A DNA stretch of 64,000 nucleotides, taken from contig NZ_FOXU01000001.1 of the NCBI RefSeq assembly GCF_900115805.1, positions 124,001 through 188,000 on the forward strand, written 5' to 3'. Under the pieces are notes generated by a model, which saw nothing but the letters and a program-made list of their open reading frames with translations, did not search any database and was not told the DNA's origin. This stretch comes from Psychrobacillus psychrotolerans. GTDB taxonomy: Bacteria; Bacillota; Bacilli; Bacillales_A; Planococcaceae. The translations under genes were made by a program, and so were the position numbers. Positions within the stretch are counted from its first letter, which is position 1; the number at the start of each line of letters is the position of its first letter. Positions 44,832-53,641 of the stretch are shown piece by piece.

Positions 44832-46586
44832 GTGAAAGTATTCTTAGATTTAGGATGGTTTTTTAAACAGAGAAAAAAGCAGTATTTGATTGGGATTCTA
44901 ATGTTACTATTCGTTGCATTTCTACAGCTGCTGCCACCGAAAATAATAGGGTATGTAGTAGATGAAATCAGTCAAAAAACACTAACTACGGAGTTTTTGG
45001 TGAAATGGTTAGTTGTTTTAGCACTGGCGTCGATTGGGATGTATGTTTTGCGATATTATTGGCGAATTATGATTTTCGGTTCGTCCATATATTTAGCAAG
45101 ACAGCTAAGAGAAAATTTGTTTCGTCATTTTACGAAAATGTCTCCATCCTTTTATCAGAAAAAGCGTGTTGGAGATTTAATGGCCCATGCTACAAATGAC
45201 TTATCAGCAGTTCAACAGACAGCTGGAGCAGGCGTGCTGACACTTGTAGATTCGCTAGCAACAGGGGGGTTCGTAATAGCAGCAATGGCGATTACGATAA
45301 ACTGGAAGCTAACATTGATAGCATTGTTACCACTGCCTCTATTGGCTATACTAACAAGCTATTATGGTAAACTATTACATCAACGGTTTCGATACGCACA
45401 AGAAGCTTTTTCCAACTTAAATGACAAATCACAGGAAAGTATTTCTGGTGTAAAAGTCATTAAAACATTTGGGCAGGAGAAAGAAGATACGAAGGATTTT
45501 GTTCGATTATCAGAAGAAGTAGTAGACAAAAATATACGCGTCGCAAAAGTAGACGCATTATTTGATCCGACCATTTCTTTAGTCGTAGGGATGTGTTTCT
45601 TCTTATCTATAGTATTTGGTACTAGATACATACTTGCCGATGAAATGTCGATTGGGGATTTATTTGCTTTTACTTCTTATCTTGGTTTGCTCGTTTGGCC
45701 AATGCTAGCGTTCGGTTGGCTGTTCAATATTGTGGAGCGAGGACGCGCATCTTATGACCGTATTAAAAATCTAATGGACGAAAAGATTGAAATAGATGAT
45801 ATTCCAGATGCAGTGAATGTAAAGCCCGAAGGAGATATACATTTCCATATTGAGGACTTCAAATTTCCAGGTGACGATCGAAGCGCATTACATAATGTAG
45901 ACTTTACACTTAAACGAGGCGAGACACTCGGTATTGTCGGTAAAACGGGATCGGGGAAAACAGCTATATTAAAGCTATTAATGCGAGAATTTGAAGGATA
46001 TACAGGGAATATTTTGTATGGTGACTTTTCAATTGACACATACAAAAAACGCAGTTTACGTGAAGCGATTGGTTATGTACCACAGGATCATTTCCTATTC
46101 TCTACTACAGTTGCTGGTAATATAGCTTTTGCCAATGCAAATGCCACGATAGAAGAAGTGCAGGAAGCTGCAAGATTAGCTTATATTCATGAGGACATTT
46201 TACATTTTACAAATGGCTATAATACAATTGTTGGTGAACGCGGAGTATCATTATCTGGCGGGCAAAAACAACGTATATCTATTGCGCGTGCACTGATGAT
46301 GGAACCCGAGTTACTCATTTTAGATGACTCTTTATCGGCAGTCGATGCTAAAACCGAGGAAGCGATTTTAGAAGCATTAAAGGCTAAACGCAGCGATGAA
46401 ACTACTATTATTACTTCTCATCGACTGAGTGCAATTCAACACGCACATCAGATCATTGTGATGAATGATGGGACAATTGTAGAAAAAGGATCGCATGAAG
46501 AGTTAATGGAACTGCAAGGAATCTATTATGAAATGTACCAACTACAGCAGTTAGAGTCATTAGTGGAACAGGGGGGTGAAGCATAA
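44832..46586 (+). CDS. Heterodimeric ABC exporter, BmrC/YheI-like half
   Basis: 584 residues: six-helix membrane domain (1-320) and ABC ATPase domain. Walker A GKTGSGKTAIL, signature LSGGQKQR, Walker B LLILDDSLSAVD. The catalytic Glu after Walker B is replaced by Asp (DDS), as in the degenerate-site partner of heterodimeric multidrug exporters. GTG start. Its stop overlaps the next gene (TAATG), so equimolar production with the second half is expected. Confidence 0.9.
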   Translation: MKVFLDLGWFFKQRKKQYLIGILMLLFVAFLQLLPPKIIGYVVDEISQKTLTTEFLVKWLVVLALASIGMYVLRYYWRIMIFGSSIYLARQLRENLFRHFTKMSPSFYQKKRVGDLMAHATNDLSAVQQTAGAGVLTLVDSLATGGFVIAAMAITINWKLTLIALLPLPLLAILTSYYGKLLHQRFRYAQEAFSNLNDKSQESISGVKVIKTFGQEKEDTKDFVRLSEEVVDKNIRVAKVDALFDPTISLVVGMCFFLSIVFGTRYILADEMSIGDLFAFTSYLGLLVWPMLAFGWLFNIVERGRASYDRIKNLMDEKIEIDDIPDAVNVKPEGDIHFHIEDFKFPGDDRSALHNVDFTLKRGETLGIVGKTGSGKTAILKLLMREFEGYTGNILYGDFSIDTYKKRSLREAIGYVPQDHFLFSTTVAGNIAFANANATIEEVQEAARLAYIHEDILHFTNGYNTIVGERGVSLSGGQKQRISIARALMMEPELLILDDSLSAVDAKTEEAILEALKAKRSDETTIITSHRLSAIQHAHQIIVMNDGTIVEKGSHEELMELQGIYYEMYQLQQLESLVEQGGEA

Positions 46587-48370
46587 TGAATGACAAACAA
46601 CCACAGCTAACAGGTAAAGACCAGTGGGTAGTTTTCAAACGTTTGCTGGGCTACTTGAAACCACATAAAAAAGTAATAGCCATCGCATTGCTATTACTAA
46701 TACTAACCGTGACAGGTGATATTCTTGGGCCTTATTTGATCAAGACGTATATGGATGACTTTTTGACCCCTAGATATTTCCCAACTGGACCCCTCTTAGG
46801 CCTTGCACTTGGATATATTTTTATACAAGTTGGGAACGTAATTGTCAGCTATTTTCAGCTACTAACTTTCCAAAAGCTAGCGCTGAAAATTATTCAGCAG
46901 ATGCGAATTGATGTATTTTCAAAAGTTCACAAATTAGGAATGCGCTATTTTGACAAAACACCAGCGGGTAGTATTGTATCTCGCGTTACTAATGATACTG
47001 AAGCTATTAAGGATATGTTCGTTAGTGTGTTGGTTGGATTTGTACAAAGTGGTTTTTTAGTAATTGGTGTATATATCGCCATGTTTATATTAAATGTGAA
47101 ACTAGCACTAGTTACGACGATTCTATTGCCAATATTAGCTATAATTATCCTAACTTATCGAAAATATAGTTCGGTAGTTTATCAAGATCTTAGAGAGCGA
47201 TTAAGTCAGTTAAATGCCAAGCTAGCTGAGTCCTTACAAGGAATGACGATGATTCAAGCATTTAGACAGGAAGATCGTCTACAGGATGAATTTAACGAAA
47301 TCAATGATTCACACTGGAAAGCTGGTAGACGAAATATTAAACTGGATAGCTTATTACTTCGTCCAGCCATTGATTTGGTCTATGCCTTAGCGATTATTAT
47401 GGTACTTAGCTACTTCGGGATTACCTCTATGAATAATATCGTAGAAGTCGGTGTTATATATGCTTTTGTTACCTATATCGATCGGTTCTTCGAGCCAATC
47501 AATCAAGTAATGCAGCGGCTTTCTATTTTTCAACAGGCAATTGTCGCAGCATCCAGGGTTTTCAAGTTATTGGATGAGACAGACTTAGCACCTAAACAAC
47601 AAAACGTAGAAACGGCGAAAATCGAACAAGGGAAAATTGAATTCCAAAATATTACTTTTTCCTATGATGGAAAAACAGATGTGCTAAAGAATATTTCGTT
47701 TACGGCTGAACCTGGTCAAACGGTTGCTTTAGTCGGACATACCGGTAGTGGGAAAAGTTCGATTATTAACTTACTGATGCGTTTTTATGAATTCGAGCAG
47801 GGTGATATTAAAATAGATGGACATTCTGTGAAAGACTTCAAATCAGCAGAGATGCGTGATAAGGTTGGGCTCGTTTTGCAGGATCCGTTCCTGTTTTACG
47901 GGGATATCGAAAGTAATATTCGCCTTCATGCATCAGATATGAAGGATTCGGCAGTACAGGAAGCGGCGGAGTTTGTACAGGCAAATAATTTTATAGAGAA
48001 ACTACCGAATGCTTATAAACAAAAAGTAACGGAACGAGGCTCTACTTTTTCAAGCGGTCAAAGACAACTCGTAGCATTTGCTCGTACGATAGCTACTAAT
48101 CCTAAGATTTTAGTGCTAGATGAAGCAACTGCGAACATTGATACAGAAACGGAAGTTGCAATTCAAAGTAGTTTAGAAAAAATGAGAAAAGGACGGACGA
48201 CCATTGCGATTGCCCATCGTTTAAGTACTATACAGGATGCAGAACTAATTCTTGTACTTCATCATGGGGAAATAGTTGAACGAGGGACCCATCAGGAGCT
48301 CCTAAACCAAAAAGGTTTGTATCATAAGATGTATCTACTACAAAATAATGTAGTGGAGGATATCGCCTAA
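46586..48370 (+). CDS. Heterodimeric ABC exporter, BmrD/YheH-like half
   Basis: 594 residues with a six-helix membrane domain and ATPase domain. Walker A GHTGSGKSSII, a modified signature FSSGQRQLV, and Walker B LVLDEATANID with the catalytic Glu. Together with the upstream half this gives one complete and one degenerate ATP site. Shorter than BmrD (which has an N-terminal-region insertion), so drug specificity should not be assumed. Ends at a strong terminator. Confidence 0.9.
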   Translation: MNDKQPQLTGKDQWVVFKRLLGYLKPHKKVIAIALLLLILTVTGDILGPYLIKTYMDDFLTPRYFPTGPLLGLALGYIFIQVGNVIVSYFQLLTFQKLALKIIQQMRIDVFSKVHKLGMRYFDKTPAGSIVSRVTNDTEAIKDMFVSVLVGFVQSGFLVIGVYIAMFILNVKLALVTTILLPILAIIILTYRKYSSVVYQDLRERLSQLNAKLAESLQGMTMIQAFRQEDRLQDEFNEINDSHWKAGRRNIKLDSLLLRPAIDLVYALAIIMVLSYFGITSMNNIVEVGVIYAFVTYIDRFFEPINQVMQRLSIFQQAIVAASRVFKLLDETDLAPKQQNVETAKIEQGKIEFQNITFSYDGKTDVLKNISFTAEPGQTVALVGHTGSGKSSIINLLMRFYEFEQGDIKIDGHSVKDFKSAEMRDKVGLVLQDPFLFYGDIESNIRLHASDMKDSAVQEAAEFVQANNFIEKLPNAYKQKVTERGSTFSSGQRQLVAFARTIATNPKILVLDEATANIDTETEVAIQSSLEKMRKGRTTIAIAHRLSTIQDAELILVLHHGEIVERGTHQELLNQKGLYHKMYLLQNNVVEDIA

Positions 48371-48385
48371 TTCATACGTCAACAT

Positions 48386-48424
48386 AAACCAGCCAAGAGT
48401 AATAACTCTTGGCTGGTTTATTTC
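48386..48424 (+). terminator. Terminator after the ABC exporter
   Basis: AAACCAGCCAAGAGT / ACTCTTGGCTGGTTT perfect stem followed by ATTTC. Confidence 0.88.
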
Positions 48425-48510
48425 TTGTTTGGGAAAAAGCTGATTAATTGTAATGACTTTCCACTTGTGAAAGGATAGAGGGAGAACAATTTTGAAGGGA
48501 GACGTTTCTA

Positions 48511-49158
48511 ATGAACGTAATAGTTATTGGAGCAAACGGACAAATTGGGCAACATGTAGTAAATGAATTGCATCAAAGTAACACTCATACGGTGACCGCA
48601 GTGGTCCGAAAAAAAGAGCAAGCGGAAAAGCTTATGAATCGCAATATCCAAGCAATAGTAGCGGACTTAGAAGGCACTGTGGAAGATCTTGAAAAAGTAA
48701 TTACTGGAGCAGATGCCATCATCTTTATTGCAGGTTCGGGTGGACATACAGGACCAGATAAAACATTATTAATCGATTTAGATGGTGCAGTAAAAACGAT
48801 GGAAGCTGCTAAACAAGCAGGAGTGGAGCGTTATATTATGGTAAGTGCATATGATGCTGATAAACGCCAAAATTGGAACGAAGGAATGCGTCCTTATTAT
48901 GTAGCGAAACACTATGCTGACCGAATGCTCGAAGCAAGCGGTTTAAACTACACGATAGTTCGACCAGGTGGACTTGTGAATGAACCTGCAATTTGCAAAA
49001 TTACGGTAGGGGCGGAAGCCAAGCCGAGCACCATTACTCGGGAAGACGTAGCACATACACTTATTGCAGCCTTAGAGAATAAACAAACATATCATCGTTC
49101 CTTTAATGTAGTAAACGGGGAACATTCAATTGAAACAGCATTGAATAATCTTAACTAA
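48511..49158 (+). CDS. Atypical SDR / NAD(P)-binding protein, YhfK-like
   Basis: 215 residues. Rossmann motif VIVIGANGQIGQHV, then IFIAGSGGHTG, MVSAYDAD and YYVAKHYADRMLEASGLNYTIVRPGGL, the pattern of the YhfK/YwnB NAD(P)-binding group. Substrate unknown. GGGAGACG before ATG. Confidence 0.85.
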   Translation: MNVIVIGANGQIGQHVVNELHQSNTHTVTAVVRKKEQAEKLMNRNIQAIVADLEGTVEDLEKVITGADAIIFIAGSGGHTGPDKTLLIDLDGAVKTMEAAKQAGVERYIMVSAYDADKRQNWNEGMRPYYVAKHYADRMLEASGLNYTIVRPGGLVNEPAICKITVGAEAKPSTITREDVAHTLIAALENKQTYHRSFNVVNGEHSIETALNNLN

Positions 49159-49515
49159 AATAGATAGCCTCTTGATATTTGAGAGGCTTTTTTTAACTTT
49201 TTCATCGATACCGACTTATCTGGAAAGTGTAAAAGTATATTTCCTCCTGAGGACAAAACGACTTCAAATGATAATGTTGATTCGTTAATTGATAGAAACT
49301 CTTCATACAACCAGTCATCTATTTCACGATTGTAAATAGGTTTATCATTCTCATAATTCAAATGCAAAAATTGAAAGAAAGAGACATTGTTAAAACTCAA
49401 TATCCAATCATCGTCACTTGAAACAGTGAAGTGTATGTTTGAGTGAAGGAGACTTTTATGTTCAATTTCTATTTTGATATGTCTTTCTTATAGAACCAAC
49501 GCCGCAGTTTAGTTG
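49155..49515 (-). pseudogene. 5'-truncated coding region cut at a boundary repeat
   Basis: A minus-strand frame runs open from about 49515 to a stop at 49155. It reads sensibly as protein (RRWFYKKDISKIEIEHKSLL ... DDDWILSFNNVSFF ... PIYNREIDDWLYEEF ... SSGGNILLHFPDK). No ATG, and no start with a ribosome binding site, occurs before a TTG at 49400, and the upstream end falls inside repeat copy F (49491-49521). Best read as the C-terminal part of a gene whose 5' end was removed at the repeat. Family unknown. Confidence 0.4.
49166..49194 (+). terminator. Terminator after the YhfK-like gene
   Basis: AGCCTCT / AGAGGCT stem followed by a T-run. Confidence 0.8.
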
Positions 49516-49521
49516 AATAAG
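49491..49521 (+). repeat. Palindromic boundary repeat, copy F (right module)
   Basis: TAGAACCAACGCCGCAGTTTAGTTGAATAAG matches the right modules of copies C and D; quoted in parts: TAGAACCAACGCCGC and AGTTTAGTTGAATAAG. No clear left module was found. It lies directly upstream of the isochorismatase gene. Confidence 0.65.
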
Positions 49522-49588
49522 CAGGTATTTAGGAATTGATGTTGAATTGGCTATTATAAGAGAATCAAATTAAACAGGTGGTGGAGAT

Positions 49589-50128
49589 ATGAAAGCACTA
49601 TTAGTAATTGATGTACAAAATGTAATTGTGGAATTTAAAGATTTTCAGCAAGAACTGAACAGTATTGAAAGTATTATTCAAGACTTTAAAGTAAATGAAG
49701 AACCTGTAATATTTATAAGAAATTTAGATGATGATGAAAAAAGCCCTTTCAATAAAAAATTACCAAGCTCAGAACTTCATCATTCTCTAAAGGAATATGC
49801 AGACATTGTAATTGAAAAGAAGACACCTAGTGCTTTCTTTCATACAGAACTTAGTGAAAAGTTAGAGCAACTGGGTGTAGAACATCTTTTTATAACAGGA
49901 TTTAACACTGAGTTTTGTTGCCAGTTTACTGCAATAGCAGCCTATGACAGGGGCTATCAGGTCACTTTTATTGAAGATGCTACAGGTACTGTTAATGACG
50001 AAGCTACATATGAAATGAAAGGATTGGATGTAAGGGATTTCGTAGGGACAGCTTTACATTGGTCTAAGGTTATTGAAGTATTGGATTTAGAGGAATATGT
50101 TGAAGCATATAAATCAAGCAGCGTTTAA
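49589..50128 (+). CDS. Isochorismatase-family cysteine hydrolase
   Basis: 179 residues. Catalytic triad: Asp in LLVIDVQNVIV, Lys in VIEKKTPSAFF, and Cys in TGFNTEFCCQFTA, with the cis-peptide stretch typical of nicotinamidase/isochorismatase folds. Substrate unknown. AGGTGGTGGAG precedes ATG. A single gene between repeat copies F and G. Confidence 0.88.
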   Translation: MKALLVIDVQNVIVEFKDFQQELNSIESIIQDFKVNEEPVIFIRNLDDDEKSPFNKKLPSSELHHSLKEYADIVIEKKTPSAFFHTELSEKLEQLGVEHLFITGFNTEFCCQFTAIAAYDRGYQVTFIEDATGTVNDEATYEMKGLDVRDFVGTALHWSKVIEVLDLEEYVEAYKSSSV

Positions 50129-50206
50129 ATATTTGTTTACTTGAAAATTATAGTAAACAAATATAAATAAAATTTCACTACATCAGCTACTAGTAGCAAT
50201 TTCCTT

Positions 50207-50300
50207 ATTGCATTAACGGGTGCTTAGTTGAAGATCATTGAGCTGCCTAGGCAGCTCTTTTTTCTATATCACCAGAAGAGGATGTTTAGTTAAAAAAGGG
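50207..50300 (+). repeat. Palindromic boundary repeat, copy G
   Basis: TTGCATTAACGGGTGCTTAGTTGAAGA, a perfect terminator hairpin GAGCTGCC/GGCAGCTC plus six Ts (50240-50263), then a degraded right module ending GTTTAGTTAAAAAAGG. Confidence 0.7.
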
Positions 50301-50364
50301 ATATTTCAATTAATATAGAATAATTACTTATGAATAAAAAATGGAGCAATAAAGGGGCATTAAA

Positions 50365-51831
50365 TTGGAAATAAGGTTTAATAACTTTTTTAGAGAAGAA
50401 TTAACAATTAATGAAATTCAAGTAGCTATGGAAAATGAAGAGATAACTTCAAAAGAGTTAGTTATGTATTATCTTTACAGAATTGCAAAGTATGACCAAG
50501 ATGGACCGAAAATAAATTCTATTCTTGAAATAAATCCTGACGCAATCTTCATTGCGGAAGCATTAGATTATGAAAGAAAAACAACTGGTGTTAGAGGGCC
50601 TTTGCACGGTATTCCCGTTGTTCTGAAAGACAGTATTGAAACAAATGATTCAATGCATACCAGTGCAGGAACACTTGCATTAGAGAATCATATTAGTAGT
50701 CATGATGCATTCATTGTTGAAAAGCTCCGTAACTCAGGTGCAGTACTCTTAGGAAAGGCTAATATGACAGAATTAGCTAATGGGATGTCAAATACAATGT
50801 GGGCAGGCTATAGTTCCAGAGGTGGGCAAGTATTAAATCCATATGGCGATGCTAACCTTTTTGTTGGTGGATCCAGTTCAGGTTCAGCCGTGGCAGTTGC
50901 TGCAAATTTTACAGTATTGGCTGTTGGCACTGAAACAGATGCTTCTATTCTAAGTCCAGCGGTTACAAACGCTGTGGTAGGTATAAAACCTACGGTTGGC
51001 TTGATAAGCCGAACAGGTATAATTCCTTTCACATATTCTCAAGATACGGCTGGTCCAATGGCAAGAACCGTTACGGACGCTTCTATTTTATTGGGAGCTT
51101 TAGTTGGTGTTGATAATCTTGATGCCGCTACCCATAAAAACATAGGAAGGCTTCAACGGGATTATTCAACTTTTTTGGATTCTATGGGCTTAAGGGGAGC
51201 GAAAATTGGTGTATTCAAAGGTGCTTCTAAAGCGTTTTATGGATCTGAAGAATATGATGCGGGATTATTTGAGGATGCCATACAGACCTTAAATCAAGAA
51301 GGTGCTATGGTCACTGAAGATATCGAGATTCCTTCTTTTCATAGAGAGTGGAAAAGGGTGGTACTAGTATCAGAGTTGAAACATAGCCTAGAAAATTATC
51401 TTTCCAAACTCCCTTCGTATTTACCGGTACATTCTATAACCGATCTGATTCAGTTTAACAAGAGTAATGCAGATAGGGCATTGAAATACGGACAGAATAA
51501 GTTGGAGGAAATTGTGGGATTACCTAATACGTTAAGAAATCCTGAATATTTGAATGCAAAACTTGATGATTTATATTTTTCTCAGTCTGGGATTGATTTT
51601 GCTTTGAAAAAGTATGACCTTGATGCAATTCTTTTCCCTTCATATATAGGGTCGACAATCTTTGCTAAAGCTGGATATCCATCTATTGCTCTACCTGCTG
51701 GATACAAGGAAAGTGGAAGACCTTTTGGTATAACTTTTGCTGGTACTGCTTTTAGTGAAGGTATATTAATCAAACTTGCTTATGCCTTTGAACAAGCCAC
51801 AAAACATCGGAAAAGACCCAAATTAATATGA
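50365..51831 (+). CDS. Amidase-signature family enzyme
   Basis: 488 residues. The Ser-cisSer-Lys triad: Lys in GIPVVLKDSIET, cis-Ser and Ser in FVGGSSSGSAVAVA. GatA-like and long enough to be complete. Where most members have GTETDGS this one has GTETDAS. No GatB/GatC neighbours, so a free-standing amidase is more likely than the tRNA amidotransferase. TTG start with AAAGGGG. A single gene between copies G and H. Confidence 0.85.
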   Translation: MEIRFNNFFREELTINEIQVAMENEEITSKELVMYYLYRIAKYDQDGPKINSILEINPDAIFIAEALDYERKTTGVRGPLHGIPVVLKDSIETNDSMHTSAGTLALENHISSHDAFIVEKLRNSGAVLLGKANMTELANGMSNTMWAGYSSRGGQVLNPYGDANLFVGGSSSGSAVAVAANFTVLAVGTETDASILSPAVTNAVVGIKPTVGLISRTGIIPFTYSQDTAGPMARTVTDASILLGALVGVDNLDAATHKNIGRLQRDYSTFLDSMGLRGAKIGVFKGASKAFYGSEEYDAGLFEDAIQTLNQEGAMVTEDIEIPSFHREWKRVVLVSELKHSLENYLSKLPSYLPVHSITDLIQFNKSNADRALKYGQNKLEEIVGLPNTLRNPEYLNAKLDDLYFSQSGIDFALKKYDLDAILFPSYIGSTIFAKAGYPSIALPAGYKESGRPFGITFAGTAFSEGILIKLAYAFEQATKHRKRPKLI

Positions 51832-51910
51832 AAAAGAAAGATGTACTTCATTCCTCATGAACAGTTAAATCAACCTAGAAAAACAATTGATTCAAATATA
51901 TCTAAAAATC

Positions 51911-51960
51911 CTTCTTCAACTAACGAGGTGCTTTAGCAAAATAAAACTAACGAGAAACAG
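51911..51960 (+). repeat. Palindromic boundary repeat, copy H (degenerate)
   Basis: CTTCTTCAACTAACGAGGTGCTTTAG followed by AAAACTAACGAGAAACAGTCTG; the central hairpin is missing. It lies between the amidase gene and the YjdJ-like gene. Confidence 0.55.
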
Positions 51961-52039
51961 TCTGATTTGTTATGCAACTAATGCAGAAAGTAATGTAAGG
52001 CATCTTGGTAATAAATGGAGGTTACTAGGAGGACGAAAA

Positions 52040-52519
52040 ATGTTTAAGTATGTGTTGCAATTTATCGTTGGAATCTTTACTTTAGTGGTATCAACATTTA
52101 TAGCTTGGTATGAAGGAAGTACAATAACCAATAATTCTTTGGAATGGGGGTATTCAACACCATTTACTAAATTATTTAACATTGAGATTACGAATGGTCG
52201 TGATATTAGTCAACTTGATTATTTTGTTTATGCAGCTAAATTTCACCCACTATTTCCCGCTATTATGATAGTTAGTGCATTCTATATTTTGAGTGTAGTT
52301 GGTTATCTTCTTATAAAAAGTAAGTCTAAATGGACTACAGGATTTTGGGGATTATTAAGTTGTATTATGTTATTACTTAGTGGTTTTATTTTTAATTCAC
52401 CAACCATTGGCGTAAGGATTTTATTCTGGATTGCTTTAGTAAGTGGACTAATTAGTATAGCTGTTGCAATGTTCGTGGGCTTAAGAAATTTCAAGAACAA
52501 AGAGACCGTTGAATTATAA
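52040..52519 (+). CDS. YjdJ/DUF4306-like membrane protein
   Basis: 159 residues with four hydrophobic segments (FIVGIFTLVVSTFIAWYEG, PAIMIVSAFYILSVVGYLLI, WGLLSCIMLLLSGFIF, ILFWIALVSGLISIAVAMFV). The FIAWYEGS..NNSLEW..YSTPF loop is typical of the YjdJ/DUF4306 group. Function unknown. TAGGAGGACG gives a strong ATG at 52040. A single gene between copies H and I. Confidence 0.65.
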   Translation: MFKYVLQFIVGIFTLVVSTFIAWYEGSTITNNSLEWGYSTPFTKLFNIEITNGRDISQLDYFVYAAKFHPLFPAIMIVSAFYILSVVGYLLIKSKSKWTTGFWGLLSCIMLLLSGFIFNSPTIGVRILFWIALVSGLISIAVAMFVGLRNFKNKETVEL

Positions 52520-52531
52520 CATTGTGAAGAG

Positions 52532-52618
52532 TTTCCTTAAACTAACGGCTGCTTTAGCTCAATAAGAAAAAATCTTTACTCCTTGTTGAAGTAAAGCAAC
52601 CGTTTATTGAGTAATCCG
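52532..52618 (-). repeat. Palindromic boundary repeat, copy I (minus orientation)
   Basis: On the minus strand it reads CAATAAACGGTTGCTTTACTTCAA, AGGAGTAAAG plus six Ts, then TTATTGAGCTAAAGCAGCCGTTAGTTTAAGG. That is the same order as copy C. It begins directly after the stop of the minus-strand lipoprotein gene (52620) and so serves as its terminator. Confidence 0.7.
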
Positions 52619-52619
52619 T

Positions 52620-53000
52620 TTATTTAAGTTCTAATACGACTTTTTCCGTTTTACCATCCCAAGAAAATTCCGCCACAATAACTTCATCTTCCGCTACCCT
52701 TACTTCATGTTGAATGTTCCCTTCTTCGAGCCTGCCCTTTCCTTTAAAACTCGCATCCGTAACTTTTTGCTCGCTCTTAGCTATGCTAGTGGAAACTATG
52801 TAATCAAATGTTTCCGGAGGATCCCCTTCACCGATAAAGTCAATAATGTAGCTGGCTGTTTGTGACTTCCCATCATCCACTGCTTTATATTTTACTAACC
52901 AATGGTCACTTTCTCCTTCAAAGTGCAACGTGCTAACACCAATTACAGCACAACCAGCGAGTAGCATGAACAAGAATCCCATCGCAATCTTCTTCACCAT
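52620..53000 (-). CDS. Small lipoprotein of unknown function
   Basis: 126 residues. Signal peptide MVKKIAMGFLFMLLAGC with a lipobox LAGC, then a soluble beta-rich domain (VKYKAVDDGKSQTASYIIDF ... VAEFSWDGKTEKVVLELK). ATG 53000 has GGAGG eight bases upstream; GTG at 53009 is too close to it. Family not recognised. Confidence 0.7.
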   Translation of the reverse strand: MVKKIAMGFLFMLLAGCAVIGVSTLHFEGESDHWLVKYKAVDDGKSQTASYIIDFIGEGDPPETFDYIVSTSIAKSEQKVTDASFKGKGRLEEGNIQHEVRVAEDEVIVAEFSWDGKTEKVVLELK

Positions 53001-53351
53001 TTTCCCCACCTCCGTTCATTTAAATTTATACTGAATATAAGTAATTACCTGCTGTAAATTGTAATCAAATATTCACCTACTTTGTATTGCCATCTTTAAC
53101 ACTTCTTTTACAAAATGCCTATTTACTTAAATACGTTTGAAAATAAAATGAGTTCCAATTTCAACAAAATTTACATTTAATAATTTATTTTTTCTTTTTG
53201 ACTAGTCGAGAAGAAGAGATTGTACTTAAATATATAAAATAGCGAAAGCTTCATAAGTAATTTTATATATGCTATACAGATTCAAGCCCAGTTATTGTGA
53301 GAAAAATGGCTTGATTATTTTAGCGATGCCTTAACACCTAACAAACAAGAC

Positions 53352-53380
53352 TTGACATAAAATTCTAAAAACTATACATT
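53352..53380 (+). promoter_or_regulatory. Promoter of the thiamine-salvage operon
   Basis: TTGACA (53352-53357), 17-base spacer, TACATT (53375-53380), about 20 bases before the riboswitch aptamer. The stretch 53001-53350 shows nothing else. Confidence 0.8.
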
Positions 53381-53399
53381 GAAAGTAACTTAAATATAA

Positions 53400-53580
53400 T
53401 CACTAGGGGTGTTATTTAACTGAGATGAGTATTTACTCAAACCCTTTGAACCTGAACTAGTTAATACTAGCGGAGGAAAGTGTAGATTCTAATACATAAT
53501 AGCAGGCTGATGATGCCTAATTTTTACTATGCAATTATTTGTATTTGCGCAACTTTCCTAAAGGAAGGTTGCGTTTTTTT
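53400..53580 (+). promoter_or_regulatory. TPP riboswitch (THI element) with terminator
   Basis: Aptamer about 53401-53485: ACTAGGGGTG, CTGAGATGAG, ACCCTTTGAACCTGAACTAG, TTAATACTAGCGGAGGAAAGTG, all hallmark TPP-aptamer segments in order. The expression platform ends in a perfect terminator CGCAACTTTCCT/AGGAAGGTTGCG plus seven Ts (53548-53580). TPP binding should stop transcription before the genes that follow. Confidence 0.96.
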
Positions 53581-53641
53581 ATTATATCTATCACTTTATC
53601 ATTTAAGTTTCAGCAAAACTAACAGTATGGGAGTGGTTATG

